IMG/VR virus record: IMGVR_UViG_3300047326_000043
Span: 1-32,477 of that record
Direction: 5' to 3' (one strand)
DNA length: 32,477 bases
Source of the DNA: a virus
Shown here piece by piece: positions 1-6,381 of the stretch. The notes beneath the pieces were generated by a model that made no database searches, had not been told where the DNA came from, and saw nothing but the letters and a program-made list of their open reading frames with translations. A program made the translations under genes and the position numbers. How positions within the stretch are numbered: position 1 is the first letter of the stretch; every line of letters begins with the position of its first letter.

Positions 1-1511
1 CCGCCGGCTAACGGATTGGTGAACGTCTCCAAGTCGATGAACTTGAGGAACAGCTCGATGATCCCAGACAGCTCCTGGATGTGCCCGTCGATCTCGACGT
101 TGCGCACCGCGGGCCACTGCGCCGTCAGGCCTTCGTCATCGCGATAGAACGTCTTGTAGGCAGCGATCGCCGTCAGGTCCTGATCGGGCCGGAGCAGCGC
201 CGTGTTCATCTCGAGCATCGGGCCGCAGACCACCGAGGCATTGTCCAGGAGCATGCGCGTCGCCGCGGAGATGGACATCTGGGTGTCGCGGATCACATTG
301 GGCAGGCCGAAGCCGATCGGCGCCGTGTCGTCGCGGTCGAAGACGAAGTAGTGAGCCGTCTTCACATCCACGCCCAGATCGGCCCATGGGTTCATGATCG
401 CCCGGATGACATAGCCGTCCAGCAGCCAGACTTCAGCGTCCACTTGGTTGGCTAATTTGCTCTCGGGAACCTCGACGCCGCAGTTGATGAGCTGCGTCCC
501 GTCGACCTTCCCCTTCCAGATTATGATCTCGAACTTGGTCGTCTCGATCTTCGTCTCGTTGACGTTCATCTTGACGCCCATGGACCGCAGCTCGGTCTCG
601 AACTCCTGCGGCCGGTAGTTGCCGATCTGGTGGGACTTGAGATAGTCCTTGATCACATCCGCGAAAAAGTCCGGCCGGTCCGCCAGATCCCGCACCTGCG
701 AGCGGCTCATCACCTTGCGCTTGAAGTACCCGTCGCCGTCCTCGAGCCGCTTGGCAGCTAAATCAGGATAGAACTCCCAGACCGACAGGACATCGAACTG
801 AGGCATGTAGCTCTTGGTGCGCTTGCCGACCGGCTGCCCGCCCTGCATGGTCCAAGTGGTCGTCTCGACCTCGCGCGCGTAGGGACCCTCGAGAACCCCG
901 AGCCCATAGAGAATGCCCGAGGCCAGAGCCTCCTGATTGAGCGCGACATAGTCGTAGCTCTGATCGCCGCCCAACTCCTCGAGCTGGTCCTCGATCTCCG
1001 TCGCTAACGCGCGGGCGCGCTCAGTCGCCAGCTCTTGGATCGCCTCCATCACGTAGTCCATGTCCACGGTCGGGGGCGGGCCGCCGCTGGCTTGGTCCAG
1101 CGCTTGCTTCGCGGCGATGGCTTTCTGGAGGTCGTCCTTGGACATATCCGGGCTCGGCCGCGCCGCCAGCGTCCAGTTGCGATCGTCGGACGGAAACATC
1201 AGCTCCATGATCTGAGCCAGCATCGTGATGCACTTGACGCGGGTGATCTTGGGGAACGCGCGCGAGCGCTCGGCCGAGAGCTGGCTCTCGACCTCGGGGT
1301 CATAGTAGCCCAGGTACTGCCGCAGGTTGCGCAGCCAGCGCAGCTCCTGGATGCGGCGGTCGGAGCGATATTGGGTGAACAAATGGGTGAGGTTGTAGCC
1401 TAAAGCCTTGAGGGCCTCTGGGTTGATCTTCGCCGTAGGTGTGTCGTCGCCGGGCACGTCCACACCGGGCGGGCTGGCGTTGTTCATCATGACGGCTTCA
1501 GATTCACTCAT
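1..1511 (-). CDS. Phage portal protein (3' end beyond window)
   Basis: The minus-strand frame is open from an ATG at 1511 to the left edge (503 complete codons), so the C-terminus is missing. The start shares ATGA with the stop of the large terminase gene, which implies translational coupling. The portal is the dodecameric ring at the capsid vertex through which DNA is packaged. A motif around residues 395-425 (IGFGLPNVIRDTQMSIS then RMLLDN) is typical of P22-like and related podovirus portals, and the N-terminal half (RIQELRWLRNLRQYLGYYD, then KCITMLAQIMELMFP) fits the same family. Position right after terL is standard. The family call is by recognition of these motifs; whether it is P22-type or another portal type is uncertain. 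Confidence 0.82.
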   Translation of the reverse strand, partial: MSESEAVMMNNASPPGVDVPGDDTPTAKINPEALKALGYNLTHLFTQYRSDRRIQELRWLRNLRQYLGYYDPEVESQLSAERSRAFPKITRVKCITMLAQIMELMFPSDDRNWTLAARPSPDMSKDDLQKAIAAKQALDQASGGPPPTVDMDYVMEAIQELATERARALATEIEDQLEELGGDQSYDYVALNQEALASGILYGLGVLEGPYAREVETTTWTMQGGQPVGKRTKSYMPQFDVLSVWEFYPDLAAKRLEDGDGYFKRKVMSRSQVRDLADRPDFFADVIKDYLKSHQIGNYRPQEFETELRSMGVKMNVNETKIETTKFEIIIWKGKVDGTQLINCGVEVPESKLANQVDAEVWLLDGYVIRAIMNPWADLGVDVKTAHYFVFDRDDTAPIGFGLPNVIRDTQMSISAATRMLLDNASVVCGPMLEMNTALLRPDQDLTAIAAYKTFYRDDEGLTAQWPAVRNVEIDGHIQELSGIIELFLKFIDLETFTNPLAG

Positions 1512-3031
1512 CGAAAGTTATACCTCACGCCTCTCGAGATCGGCGGTCGCCGCCCCATCTCCGCGGCAACTTGACCGGGCCGAATGCCACGCTCCTGCTG
1601 CTTGTGGAAGTACCGGCACAAATACCCAAAACTGTCGCCGATGTGGGACGACTGGTTCTTCTCCGGCATCGCCTTCTGAGTGTCGTTTTTGGTCACAACC
1701 TCGAAGCGCCAACCGCCACGCAATGCCCGGATAAGCTGTGGGCACTGTTTCTCGTCTATCACAAGTGCGGGCTCGCCGTCCACCAGACGTGTCGTATAAT
1801 AGTCGATCGCGTCCAGGCGTCGAGGCAGTCGGTTGTCTGTCTCGATCTTCACACGACCCGGCCAGTGCTTCTTCAGCACATCCACAACCGCTCGAGCGTC
1901 GCTCTGCGCGCGGTTGGCGGCAGCCGGGTCCGGCGCAATGATCACCTCGGCGTTGGGGAACCGGCGGTTGAGGTAAGGACGAAGCTTCTCAGCGATCAGC
2001 CGCTCGGTCGAGTAGTCCTGCACCGCGATCTCGCCGAGCACCAGGAGCCGGCCGTCCATATCCTCCTGCCCGAAGACCACGCCCGTCCCCTCGAGACCGG
2101 GATCTAACCCAATGACCAGAGGATAAGCCGGTTGGAACAGCAGCGGGGATTTGGAAATGTGGAGCTTGGGGTTGAACGTGCTGACGACGGGCTTGCCCGC
2201 CGCGGAGAAGCCCCAGTTGCCATTGATGAACTGCTCGATCCACTCTTTGCTTTTGCCTTTGGCCAGATTTGTATAGTACGCCGGAGAGCCGTCGCGGGGT
2301 GGCAGGTTCTCCAGGTTCTCCGCGGTGGGGTCCAGGCCGCCGGGCTGCCGGAAATAGTGGACGTTGTTGGTGTCCTCGCGGTAAGGGCGCTCCCATTCGG
2401 CCCATTCGGCGTCGGTCAGCGTCGCGAAGTTGGGAGGAAGGTCCACACGGGTCACGGAAGGCCCGAATAGGTAGTCGTGCCACCAATTATCCTCGGTATC
2501 CGGGTTGGATGCGCCCCACATACCCCAGTTGGTGGCGCCGCCGTCCTTGGGGGCGGGGTATCGGCCTAAACGGCCGGACAGCGCCTCGACGATCGCACGG
2601 GGAATCTGGACGAACTCGTCCAAAATGGCGAAGGTCAGGTCCAAAGAGAGCACCCGGGTAATGTCGTCGGGGGTATCCAGAGGTCTGAAGAGGACTTCGC
2701 ACTCGACATCACCGAACCGGAGGGTGAAATTGCGCTCGGTAGCGCGCCATGTGCCCGCCTGCCCGTCCTTAAACCAGATGTTCCACGACGCGATGGTCGT
2801 ATCCTTGAGCTGCGGGGTGGTGTTTCGGACTATAACGCACTTCGTCCGGCGGATTTTGTCGTGTTGGGGGGCCTGGAGGGAGGCCATCCGCACCAGTTTC
2901 ATGAAAAGTCCGGTAGTTTTACCGCTGCCGTAGGGTCCGGTGATGAACGAATAGAACAACTCACGTGGGCGCATGTCCCGAATGAACTCGCGGACGGTCG
3001 GCGGGGGTGTATAGTCGATCAGCTCAGGCAT
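1508..3031 (-). CDS. terL: Terminase large subunit (ATPase-nuclease)
   Basis: This 507-aa packaging motor pumps DNA into the procapsid and cuts concatemers. The N-terminal ATPase has a Walker A motif GPYGSGKT at residues 32-39 and a Walker B with catalytic acid LTFAILDEF at 132-140, followed by a coupling-type motif GASNPD near 172. The C-terminal RNase H-like nuclease shows VIGLDPG (D309), IIAPDP (D367) and HIGDSFGY (D465), the expected acidic triad. I chose the ATG at 3031 because GGAGGGG lies six bases upstream and its A is shared with the stop of the preceding gene (TGATG); an in-frame GTG at 3052 would add seven residues. It is the second-last packaging gene, between terS and the portal gene. 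Confidence 0.95.
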   Translation of the reverse strand: MPELIDYTPPPTVREFIRDMRPRELFYSFITGPYGSGKTTGLFMKLVRMASLQAPQHDKIRRTKCVIVRNTTPQLKDTTIASWNIWFKDGQAGTWRATERNFTLRFGDVECEVLFRPLDTPDDITRVLSLDLTFAILDEFVQIPRAIVEALSGRLGRYPAPKDGGATNWGMWGASNPDTEDNWWHDYLFGPSVTRVDLPPNFATLTDAEWAEWERPYREDTNNVHYFRQPGGLDPTAENLENLPPRDGSPAYYTNLAKGKSKEWIEQFINGNWGFSAAGKPVVSTFNPKLHISKSPLLFQPAYPLVIGLDPGLEGTGVVFGQEDMDGRLLVLGEIAVQDYSTERLIAEKLRPYLNRRFPNAEVIIAPDPAAANRAQSDARAVVDVLKKHWPGRVKIETDNRLPRRLDAIDYYTTRLVDGEPALVIDEKQCPQLIRALRGGWRFEVVTKNDTQKAMPEKNQSSHIGDSFGYLCRYFHKQQERGIRPGQVAAEMGRRPPISRGVRYNFR

Positions 3032-3249
3032 CAGACCCCTCCATCCAGGCACATCGTGCCTATCAACAGGTCATTTCGGTCGTATCCGACCTGCATATCG
3101 AACATCAGGACCTGGAGAGCCTCGAGCTGGGGGGCGTCAGCGCATGTTTGGACCGGATAATGGCGTGCCTGGAGGGCCGTATCCAGGTCGCAGGCCTCCG
3201 GGCCGGGCGCAGCTAAGCAAATAATGACCAAAACCTCGGCTATACCCAC
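3031..3249 (-). CDS. Small protein between terS and terL, possibly exported
   Basis: A 72-aa protein with a GTG start at 3249, preceded by AGAAGA. Its stop overlaps the terL start (TGATG). The N-terminus MGIAEVLVIICLAAPGPEAC is short and hydrophobic and could be a weak signal or lipoprotein-like segment, with cysteines at about 11, 20 and 36. The rest is polar with no motif I recognise. Codon use is GC-rich in the third position, consistent with coding. A spanin-like role can be imagined from the hydrophobic N-terminus, but nothing else supports it. The 45-bp gap upstream, after terS, is entirely filled by one copy of the dispersed hairpin element. Confidence 0.6.
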   Translation of the reverse strand: MGIAEVLVIICLAAPGPEACDLDTALQARHYPVQTCADAPQLEALQVLMFDMQVGYDRNDLLIGTMCLDGGV

Positions 3250-3254
3250 TCTTC

Positions 3255-3296
3255 TGTGTCCCTCGTTGCGCGCCTCGCGGCGCCTACGGTCTCTTT
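3255..3296 (-). repeat. Dispersed hairpin element, copy a
   Basis: Read on the minus strand it runs AGAGACCGT, then a GGCGCC-GCGA-GGCGCGC inverted repeat, then GAGGGACACAG. It fills the whole gap between the terS stop and the start of the 72-aa gene, so it probably forms an RNA hairpin in that intercistronic region. Copies b to g share the same AGAGACCG / hairpin / GTGGGACA or GTGAGACA frame. Confidence 0.7.
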
Positions 3297-3729
3297 ATCT
3301 ATCCAGTTTGATGTTGATTTGGAACGCGGTGCGGTTGTCGTCGCCGCCTCCGGTGGCCTTCTGGTCGTATCCAGCCCATCGAATCGTCGCTTTGATCAGG
3401 TCCGCCTTGACCGAGGCCGGCACTTCGTCGCCTTTCGAGTGGATCATCGCCCAGGATGTGCGCAACAGGTCCACTGCCTGGAGCTTCGCGCGCATCTTGA
3501 AGTCCAAACCCTCCTCCCGGAGGGCCTCCATGACGCCGGCGACCTCGGCGATGAACGCCGGATGGACTTTGATCTGCTCCCACTCCTCGCGGGAGATGTT
3601 GTATTCCTCGCAGATCTCCTTGGGGGTGCCCGTGTGCATCGCGACTTCGATCGCGAAGGTGGGCGGCCACGCCAGGAGTGCGGGGTTACGGGCGTTCTCG
3701 AGACGCGCGAGCATAAGATCGTCAGGCAT
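3295..3729 (-). CDS. terS: Terminase small subunit (probable)
   Basis: A 144-aa protein two genes upstream of terL on the same strand, the usual place for the DNA-recognising small subunit. The sequence is largely helical, with a segment TGTPKEICEEYNISREEWEQ at residues 33-52 that reads as a helix-turn-helix, and a second helical region KMRAKLQAVDLLRTSWAMIH. The C-terminal stretch (KATGGGDDN, then QINIKLDR) matches the way many phage small subunits end. Start: ATG at 3729, with only GGGACACAAG upstream, which is a weak ribosome site. Two tandem hairpin elements sit just before it. The call rests on position plus the DNA-binding-like N-terminus. Confidence 0.75.
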   Translation of the reverse strand: MPDDLMLARLENARNPALLAWPPTFAIEVAMHTGTPKEICEEYNISREEWEQIKVHPAFIAEVAGVMEALREEGLDFKMRAKLQAVDLLRTSWAMIHSKGDEVPASVKADLIKATIRWAGYDQKATGGGDDNRTAFQINIKLDR

Positions 3730-3732
3730 TCT

Positions 3733-3773
3733 TGTGTCCCACGTCTCGGCCGGGGGGCCTCGACGGTCTCTTA
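3733..3773 (-). repeat. Dispersed hairpin element, copy b
   Basis: Minus-strand reading: AGAGACCGTCGAGGCC, then CCCCGGCCGAGACGTGGGACACAAG, ending four bases before the terS ATG. The hairpin arms here are GAGGCC and GGCC rather than GCGCC/GGCGC, so the arms differ from copy a while the flanks AGAGACCG and GTGGGACA are kept. It is tandem with copy c. Confidence 0.65.
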
Positions 3774-3777
3774 CTCT

Positions 3778-3818
3778 TGTCCCACGCTGCGCGCCTCGCG
3801 GCGCTTGCGGTCTCTTCC
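3778..3818 (-). repeat. Dispersed hairpin element, copy c
   Basis: Minus-strand reading: AGAGACCGCAAGCGCC-GCGA-GGCGCGCAGCGTGGGACA. It is adjacent to copy b, making a tandem pair upstream of terS. The 64-bp stretch 3819-3882 between it and the plus-strand gene shows no clear promoter. Confidence 0.7.
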
Positions 3819-3882
3819 TCTTGTCCTCTACTCTCTCCGATGGTAATACGTCAAGCTATCCGCCGAACTGAAGGGGTCTCCC

Positions 3883-4158
3883 TTGACCATAGACCCGTCT
3901 GACCTGGTCACAGGCCTTCTCGAGACGACCGCCGGGGTGTTCCAGTTCCTCAACTGCGCTCGGCTCCATCGCGACCGCGAGATCAAGGGGGTGTTCTGGC
4001 ACCTCACTTTCTTCTACACGGCGTGGAGCTTCTGGGATGTGTGGTACTTCGCCCATCTGAGGCAGTGGTGTGCCTGGGCCGGGACCTTCGTCATCTTGTC
4101 GGCGAGCTTGCTCTGGCTGACCTTGGCGATCCGATACCGTCGGGGGTGGGATGAGTGA
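3883..4158 (+). CDS. Small membrane protein, two predicted TM helices
   Basis: A 91-aa protein starting at a TTG, with GAAGGGG about five bases upstream and no in-frame ATG. Two hydrophobic segments, about residues 37-58 (VFWHLTFFYTAWSFWDVWYF) and 64-83 (WCAWAGTFVILSASLLWLTL), are followed by the positive tail RYRRG, suggesting an inner-membrane hairpin. A holin would fit the size and topology and the place near the terminase genes, but there is no diagnostic motif. The gene lies on the opposite strand from the packaging genes and overlaps the next gene by GTGA. Confidence 0.7.
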   Translation: MTIDPSDLVTGLLETTAGVFQFLNCARLHRDREIKGVFWHLTFFYTAWSFWDVWYFAHLRQWCAWAGTFVILSASLLWLTLAIRYRRGWDE

Positions 4159-4667
4159 TCAGCAAATACCCGCCGTACACCACGCCGAACCTGTCGTGCC
4201 CGCCGCGTGTCCGCTGGCGACTCATGAACCTGGTCTGGGTCTCTATACGGACCCGGTTGGATCACTGCGCAGTGTTTCCGCAGCGGCCACACGAAAGCAT
4301 GACTTCGCTGTTGCTACGGGGGCAGGCAGCCTTACTCCGATACGAACCGAGGAGTTCTCCGCCTATGGATGATTTCTGGTGGCGCCTAGAGGCGCGTGTG
4401 GACCGGTTCGCGAACTGGCTGATGGATGTCCGCCCCATCTGGGTCCGCCGGATGATCCAACTGGTGGTCTTCGGGATCTGCTACTGCATCGTCATCCCGA
4501 TAGCGCTGATCGACGTGGCCCAAGGTGCGATGACTTGGTCCGGGTTTCGCGAAACTCTGGTTGACATGCGCCACGACTTCATGATCGCGTACCGCCAGAA
4601 AGAAACCCGAACTGAGCGAAGGATTCGTGAATTGGTGCAAGGGAAGTCTGTTGACTTCGACATCTAG
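4155..4667 (+). CDS. Membrane-anchored phage protein of unknown function
   Basis: A 170-aa protein with a GTG start coupled to the preceding stop (GTGA). It has a basic N-terminal region of about 70 residues, one strong TM segment at about residues 97-120 (MIQLVVFGICYCIVIPIALI), and a charged C-terminal tail with KETRTERRIRELVQG. High GC at third codon positions across the first 200 bases supports this frame over the overlapping ATG frame at 4151. A second start at 4365 (MDDFWWRL), with GAGGAG ten bases upstream, could give a shorter 100-aa form. Two terminators follow, so this is the last gene of a two-gene plus-strand unit. The product may work with the preceding membrane protein. Confidence 0.65.
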   Translation: MISKYPPYTTPNLSCPPRVRWRLMNLVWVSIRTRLDHCAVFPQRPHESMTSLLLRGQAALLRYEPRSSPPMDDFWWRLEARVDRFANWLMDVRPIWVRRMIQLVVFGICYCIVIPIALIDVAQGAMTWSGFRETLVDMRHDFMIAYRQKETRTERRIRELVQGKSVDFDI

Positions 4668-4776
4668 TTAGGCCATAGTACTCAAATCACACGGCACCGG
4701 CTGAACAAGCCTAGAAGTGATCGGGCCAACCTCGGGACCACAGGGGCGCCCACGTACTCATCGCACTCACTGACTT

Positions 4777-4808
4777 GCGTCGTCACCCAAGGGTGGCGGC
4801 GCCTTTTT
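4777..4808 (+). terminator. Intrinsic terminator 1
   Basis: Stem GCGTCGTCACCC with GGGTGGCGGCGC (12 pairs, two of them G-U), a two-base AA centre in the DNA so that the closing C-G pairs must open to form a loop, then CCTTTTT. It follows the 4155-4667 gene by 110 bp. No T-run exists on the minus side, so it should act on plus-strand transcripts only. Confidence 0.85.
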
Positions 4809-4841
4809 GCGCCCTGCGAAGGCTTCCAGTTCAACTGACTT

Positions 4842-4873
4842 GCGTCGTCACCCAAGGGTGGCGGCGCTTTTTT
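4842..4873 (+). terminator. Intrinsic terminator 2
   Basis: This has the same stem as terminator 1 with a run of six T. A second identical terminator suggests that read-through toward the regulatory region must be kept very low. Confidence 0.85.
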
Positions 4874-4886
4874 GCGTCTCTCTTCT

Positions 4887-4927
4887 TTGTCCCACGTCTC
4901 GGCCTCCCCGGCTTCGACGGTCTCTTC
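4887..4927 (-). repeat. Dispersed hairpin element, copy d
   Basis: Minus-strand reading: GAAGAGACCGTCGAAGCC-GGGGA-GGCCGAGACGTGGGACAAAG. It begins inside the stop codon of the 51-aa helix-turn-helix gene, so it forms the 3' end of that transcript. As in copy b, the arms differ from the GCGCC/GGCGC type. Confidence 0.65.
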
Positions 4928-5081
4928 ACTTCCTCCAGTACCAGCCCCGCACCAGGGCATCGCCACGGTCGCCTTTGCGCAGGCGCGCATAGACGGCGGG
5001 TTGCTTCACGCCATACCTCTCGCAGATTTCCTTCACGGTGAGCAGCTCACCATGGATCTCGTAGCGGACCGGTGTCCTCAC
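4926..5081 (-). CDS. 51-aa helix-turn-helix DNA-binding protein
   Basis: Minus-strand GTG start at 5081, with GAGGAG seven bases upstream and the stop at 4926-4928. The translation reads YEIHGELLTVKEICERYGVK at about residues 7-26, then QPAVYARLRKGDRGDAL. This is a compact helix-turn-helix of the sort found in small phage regulators and in the DNA-binding modules of homing endonucleases, and it makes up nearly the whole protein. It sits beside the repeat-rich 5.1-6.4 kb region and is the best local candidate for a protein that binds there. It is the first gene leftward of that region. Function beyond DNA binding is not known. Confidence 0.7.
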   Translation of the reverse strand: MRTPVRYEIHGELLTVKEICERYGVKQPAVYARLRKGDRGDALVRGWYWRK

Positions 5082-5144
5082 TTTGTCGCTCCTCAGGTTC
5101 GAGATAGTTAGAATAGTGTACGGCGAGGGGACTCACAAGTCATA

Positions 5145-5153
5145 ATTATAACA
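5145..5153 (-). promoter_or_regulatory. Possible extended -10 promoter, leftward
   Basis: On the minus strand the sequence TGTTATAAT matches an extended -10 (TGnTATAAT). No good -35 is visible. It lies 64 bp upstream of the GTG of the 51-aa helix-turn-helix gene and could drive that gene leftward. Confidence 0.4.
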
Positions 5154-5190
5154 TTCTTAAAATTGGGCAAAAATGTGTGGGCGACCACGC

Positions 5191-5462
5191 GTTAACCATA
5201 CTTGTTAACCCTAATCCCCCAAAGGGGTATCAGCGCCCAAGTAATTCTTGTTAACCCTAACGGCTAACCACCCGAGCAGATAGTTGGGTGCGAGAGATTC
5301 GCGCGTTAAGGTTAATCATTCACACTAATGCGCGAAGCCGCCCGCCGTGCAGTCTTAACCCTAATCCAAGGCTCTTCTTCGATCGTGCGTTAACCCTAAC
5401 GCCTAACCTTAACATCAGTTAACCTCTACATACTAATGCGCATTAACCCTAACGCTTAACCA
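5191..5462. repeat. TTAACCCTAA repeat cluster (iteron-like)
   Basis: Five exact copies of TTAACCCTAA start at 5205, 5251, 5355, 5390 and 5443, mixed with partial forms (GTTAACC at 5191 and 5418, TTAAGGTTAA at 5306, CTAACC at 5264 and 5403, CTTAACC at 5455). ACTAATGCGC occurs twice (5324, 5432). TTAA pairs are spaced by 9 bp at 5192/5205 and 5443/5456. The 471-bp stretch 5082-5552 holds no convincing gene. Arrays like this bind an initiator, partition protein or repressor; which one applies here cannot be told from sequence. Confidence 0.75.
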
Positions 5463-5464
5463 TA

Positions 5465-5493
5465 TTACACTTCGGTATATTTACCGCTATACA
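5465..5493 (+). promoter_or_regulatory. Possible promoter with CGGTA-N4-TACCG inverted repeat
   Basis: A perfect inverted repeat CGGTA-TATT-TACCG spans 5473-5486, followed at once by a -10-like TATACA at 5488-5493. The -35 (TTACAC) is poor. It lies 60 bp before the RMF-like gene. The TACC/GGTA arms resemble the TACCA boxes downstream at 5.9-6.3 kb, so it may be a related operator. Confidence 0.35.
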
Positions 5494-5552
5494 CACGCGC
5501 CATTCGATGGTATGTCTTTCTGTATTGGTTGCTACTGTGAAAGGATTAGACC

Positions 5553-5768
5553 ATGGCATACGATACTGTCAGCCAAGCTCACAACGAAGGCCGCGCCGCC
5601 GCGCTGCGGGGCGAGCATGTCGGCGCATGTCCCTATCCGTACGGCGTGCCCGAAGAACGCCGGCAACGCTACGCTTGGCAGAAAGGTCACTCGCAAGAGC
5701 TACGGGCGCTGGCGCGTTGTAACAGAGGCGCCAAACGGGTCTTTATCCAGGTGACGGGATGCTCTTAG
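5553..5768 (+). CDS. Ribosome modulation factor / CrpP-like small protein
   Basis: A 71-aa protein. The pattern AHNEGRAAALRGEHVGACPY at residues 9-28, followed by R-RYAWQKGHSQE, matches the RMF/CrpP fold (G-AA-G--CPY----R--W--G). RMF dimerises ribosomes in stationary bacteria; CrpP-type relatives are common on phages and plasmids and mostly uncharacterised. The ATG has AAGGA seven bases upstream. The gene stands alone between the TTAACCC cluster and the TACCA array, a place usually held by a regulatory or host-takeover gene. Family membership is by motif; activity on ribosomes here is inferred. Confidence 0.7.
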   Translation: MAYDTVSQAHNEGRAAALRGEHVGACPYPYGVPEERRQRYAWQKGHSQELRALARCNRGAKRVFIQVTGCS

Positions 5769-5854
5769 TGTCCCACGTCGCGCGCCTCGCGGCGCTTGCG
5801 CTGGCGGCCCTGCTAGCCGCCAGCGCCGCAATCCTTGTAATATCAATGGGTTAG
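5759..5854 (+). other. Strong hairpin, or 31-aa membrane peptide ORF
   Basis: The 11-bp perfect inverted repeat GCGCTGGCGGC (5798-5808) and GCCGCCAGCGC (5816-5826) has a 7-base loop and could end the RMF-like transcript, though no T-run follows. The same DNA is an ORF that starts at an ATG overlapping the preceding gene's last codons and gives a peptide with one hydrophobic segment, LAALALAALLAASAAILVIS. A palindromic GC-rich repeat easily yields Ala/Leu-rich frames, so the peptide is doubtful. Confidence 0.4.
5769..5800 (-). repeat. Dispersed hairpin element, copy e
   Basis: Minus-strand reading: CGCAAGCGCC-GCGA-GGCGCGCGACGTGGGACA. It starts immediately after the stop of the RMF-like gene and is in the opposite orientation to it. 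The AGAGACCG end is missing and is replaced by the arm of the adjacent 11-bp hairpin. Confidence 0.6.
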
Positions 5855-6034
5855 CGATTAGTCCACTAAGTCTATAGACTATGTGCGAATACCAAAGATA
5901 CCAGGCGATACCAGGGTGGTACCCAGGTTTGGTATCTCAAAAGCTGTATACGCCAGTGCGATACTGCTGCAAGTTATAAAAAACCTAAGTGCTTGAAACC
6001 ACGGGGCTTTCTCTTTTTTATAGCTTTGTTCTCT

Positions 6035-6052
6035 TATATATATATATATATA
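6035..6052. repeat. (TA)9 dinucleotide tract
   Basis: Nine TA units stand directly before the second TACCA triplet. Such a tract melts easily and could serve as a DNA-unwinding element if this region is an origin. Confidence 0.6.
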
Positions 6053-6131
6053 GGAATACCAAAAATACCAAAAATACCAGGCTTTTTTATAACAACCCCC
6101 CGCGCGCGACCCCAAAACACTTTGAATGGTA

Positions 6132-6149
6132 CGTACAACACGTTGTACG
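6132..6149. promoter_or_regulatory. 18-bp palindrome CGTACAAC-AC-GTTGTACG
   Basis: Perfect 8-bp arms around a 2-bp centre, the shape of an operator for a dimeric helix-turn-helix protein. It lies 46 bp upstream of the -35 of the promoter at 6195. GTTATAAC, an 8-bp palindrome, follows at 6161-6168. Confidence 0.6.
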
Positions 6150-6194
6150 GAAAAGTTATAGTTATAACGTATTTTAAATACCATTTAAAAGGTT

Positions 6195-6223
6195 TTGACA
6201 GGCTCCCAGGCCTAAGTTATAAA
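6195..6223 (+). promoter_or_regulatory. Near-consensus sigma70-type promoter, rightward
   Basis: TTGACA at 6195-6200, a 17-bp spacer, then TATAAA at 6218-6223. This is a consensus -35 with a five-of-six -10 at ideal spacing. The start of transcription should fall near 6230, exactly where a triplet of TGGTA boxes begins (6231, 6239, 6248), so a protein bound there could block it. It would drive the tiny-gene region from 6382 with a leader of about 150 nt that also holds the last triplet. Confidence 0.75.
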
Positions 6224-6381
6224 AATAGCTTGGTATCTTGGTATTTTTGGTATCTCGATCGAGAAAAGCCAATAATATCAAGCACTTATAGAGATACCAA
6301 GCCTTCGGGCACCTTGGTACTCGCTGGTAGGGCTTGGTACTCACTTCGGCTAACCTATTGATATTATAGGAGAAACGGAAA

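Larger units (their letters stand above)
4769..4876 (+). repeat. 43-bp direct repeat carrying two terminators
   Basis: Two copies, 4769-4811 and 4834-4876, both begin ACTGACTTGCGTCGTCACCC, continue AAGGGTGGCGGCGC and end in TTTTTGCG. They differ by a single base (C or T ahead of the T-run) and are separated by 22 bp. Confidence 0.9.
5890..6339. repeat. Array of 17 TACCA/TGGTA boxes in phased triplets
   Basis: TACCA occurs at 5890, 5899, 5909, 6057, 6066, 6075, 6179 and 6295. TGGTA occurs at 5917, 5930, 6127, 6231, 6239, 6248, 6315, 6325 and 6335. Twelve of them form four triplets with 8-10 bp steps, two triplets on the plus strand and then two on the minus. This puts three binding sites on one face of the helix in each triplet. 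The 527-bp stretch 5855-6381 has no credible gene and is far more AT-rich than its surroundings. The layout fits either operators for one regulator or iterons of a replication origin. Confidence 0.8.

Noticed and set aside
81-455. Plus-strand ORF of 124 codons at the left edge
   Set aside because: It lies antisense to the portal gene, whose frame is open and carries family motifs.
4151-4372. 73-aa ORF starting at ATG 4151 in another frame from the 4155 gene
   Set aside because: Third-position GC is much lower than in the 4155 frame, which also gives the TM protein and is coupled by GTGA.
5512-5754. 80-codon ORF overlapping the RMF-like gene
   Set aside because: It has no ribosome site and no motif, while the 5553 frame has both.
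5890-6339. CRISPR array
   Set aside because: The repeated unit is only 5-9 bp and lies in both orientations at helical spacing; there are no spacer-sized unique sequences and no cas genes.
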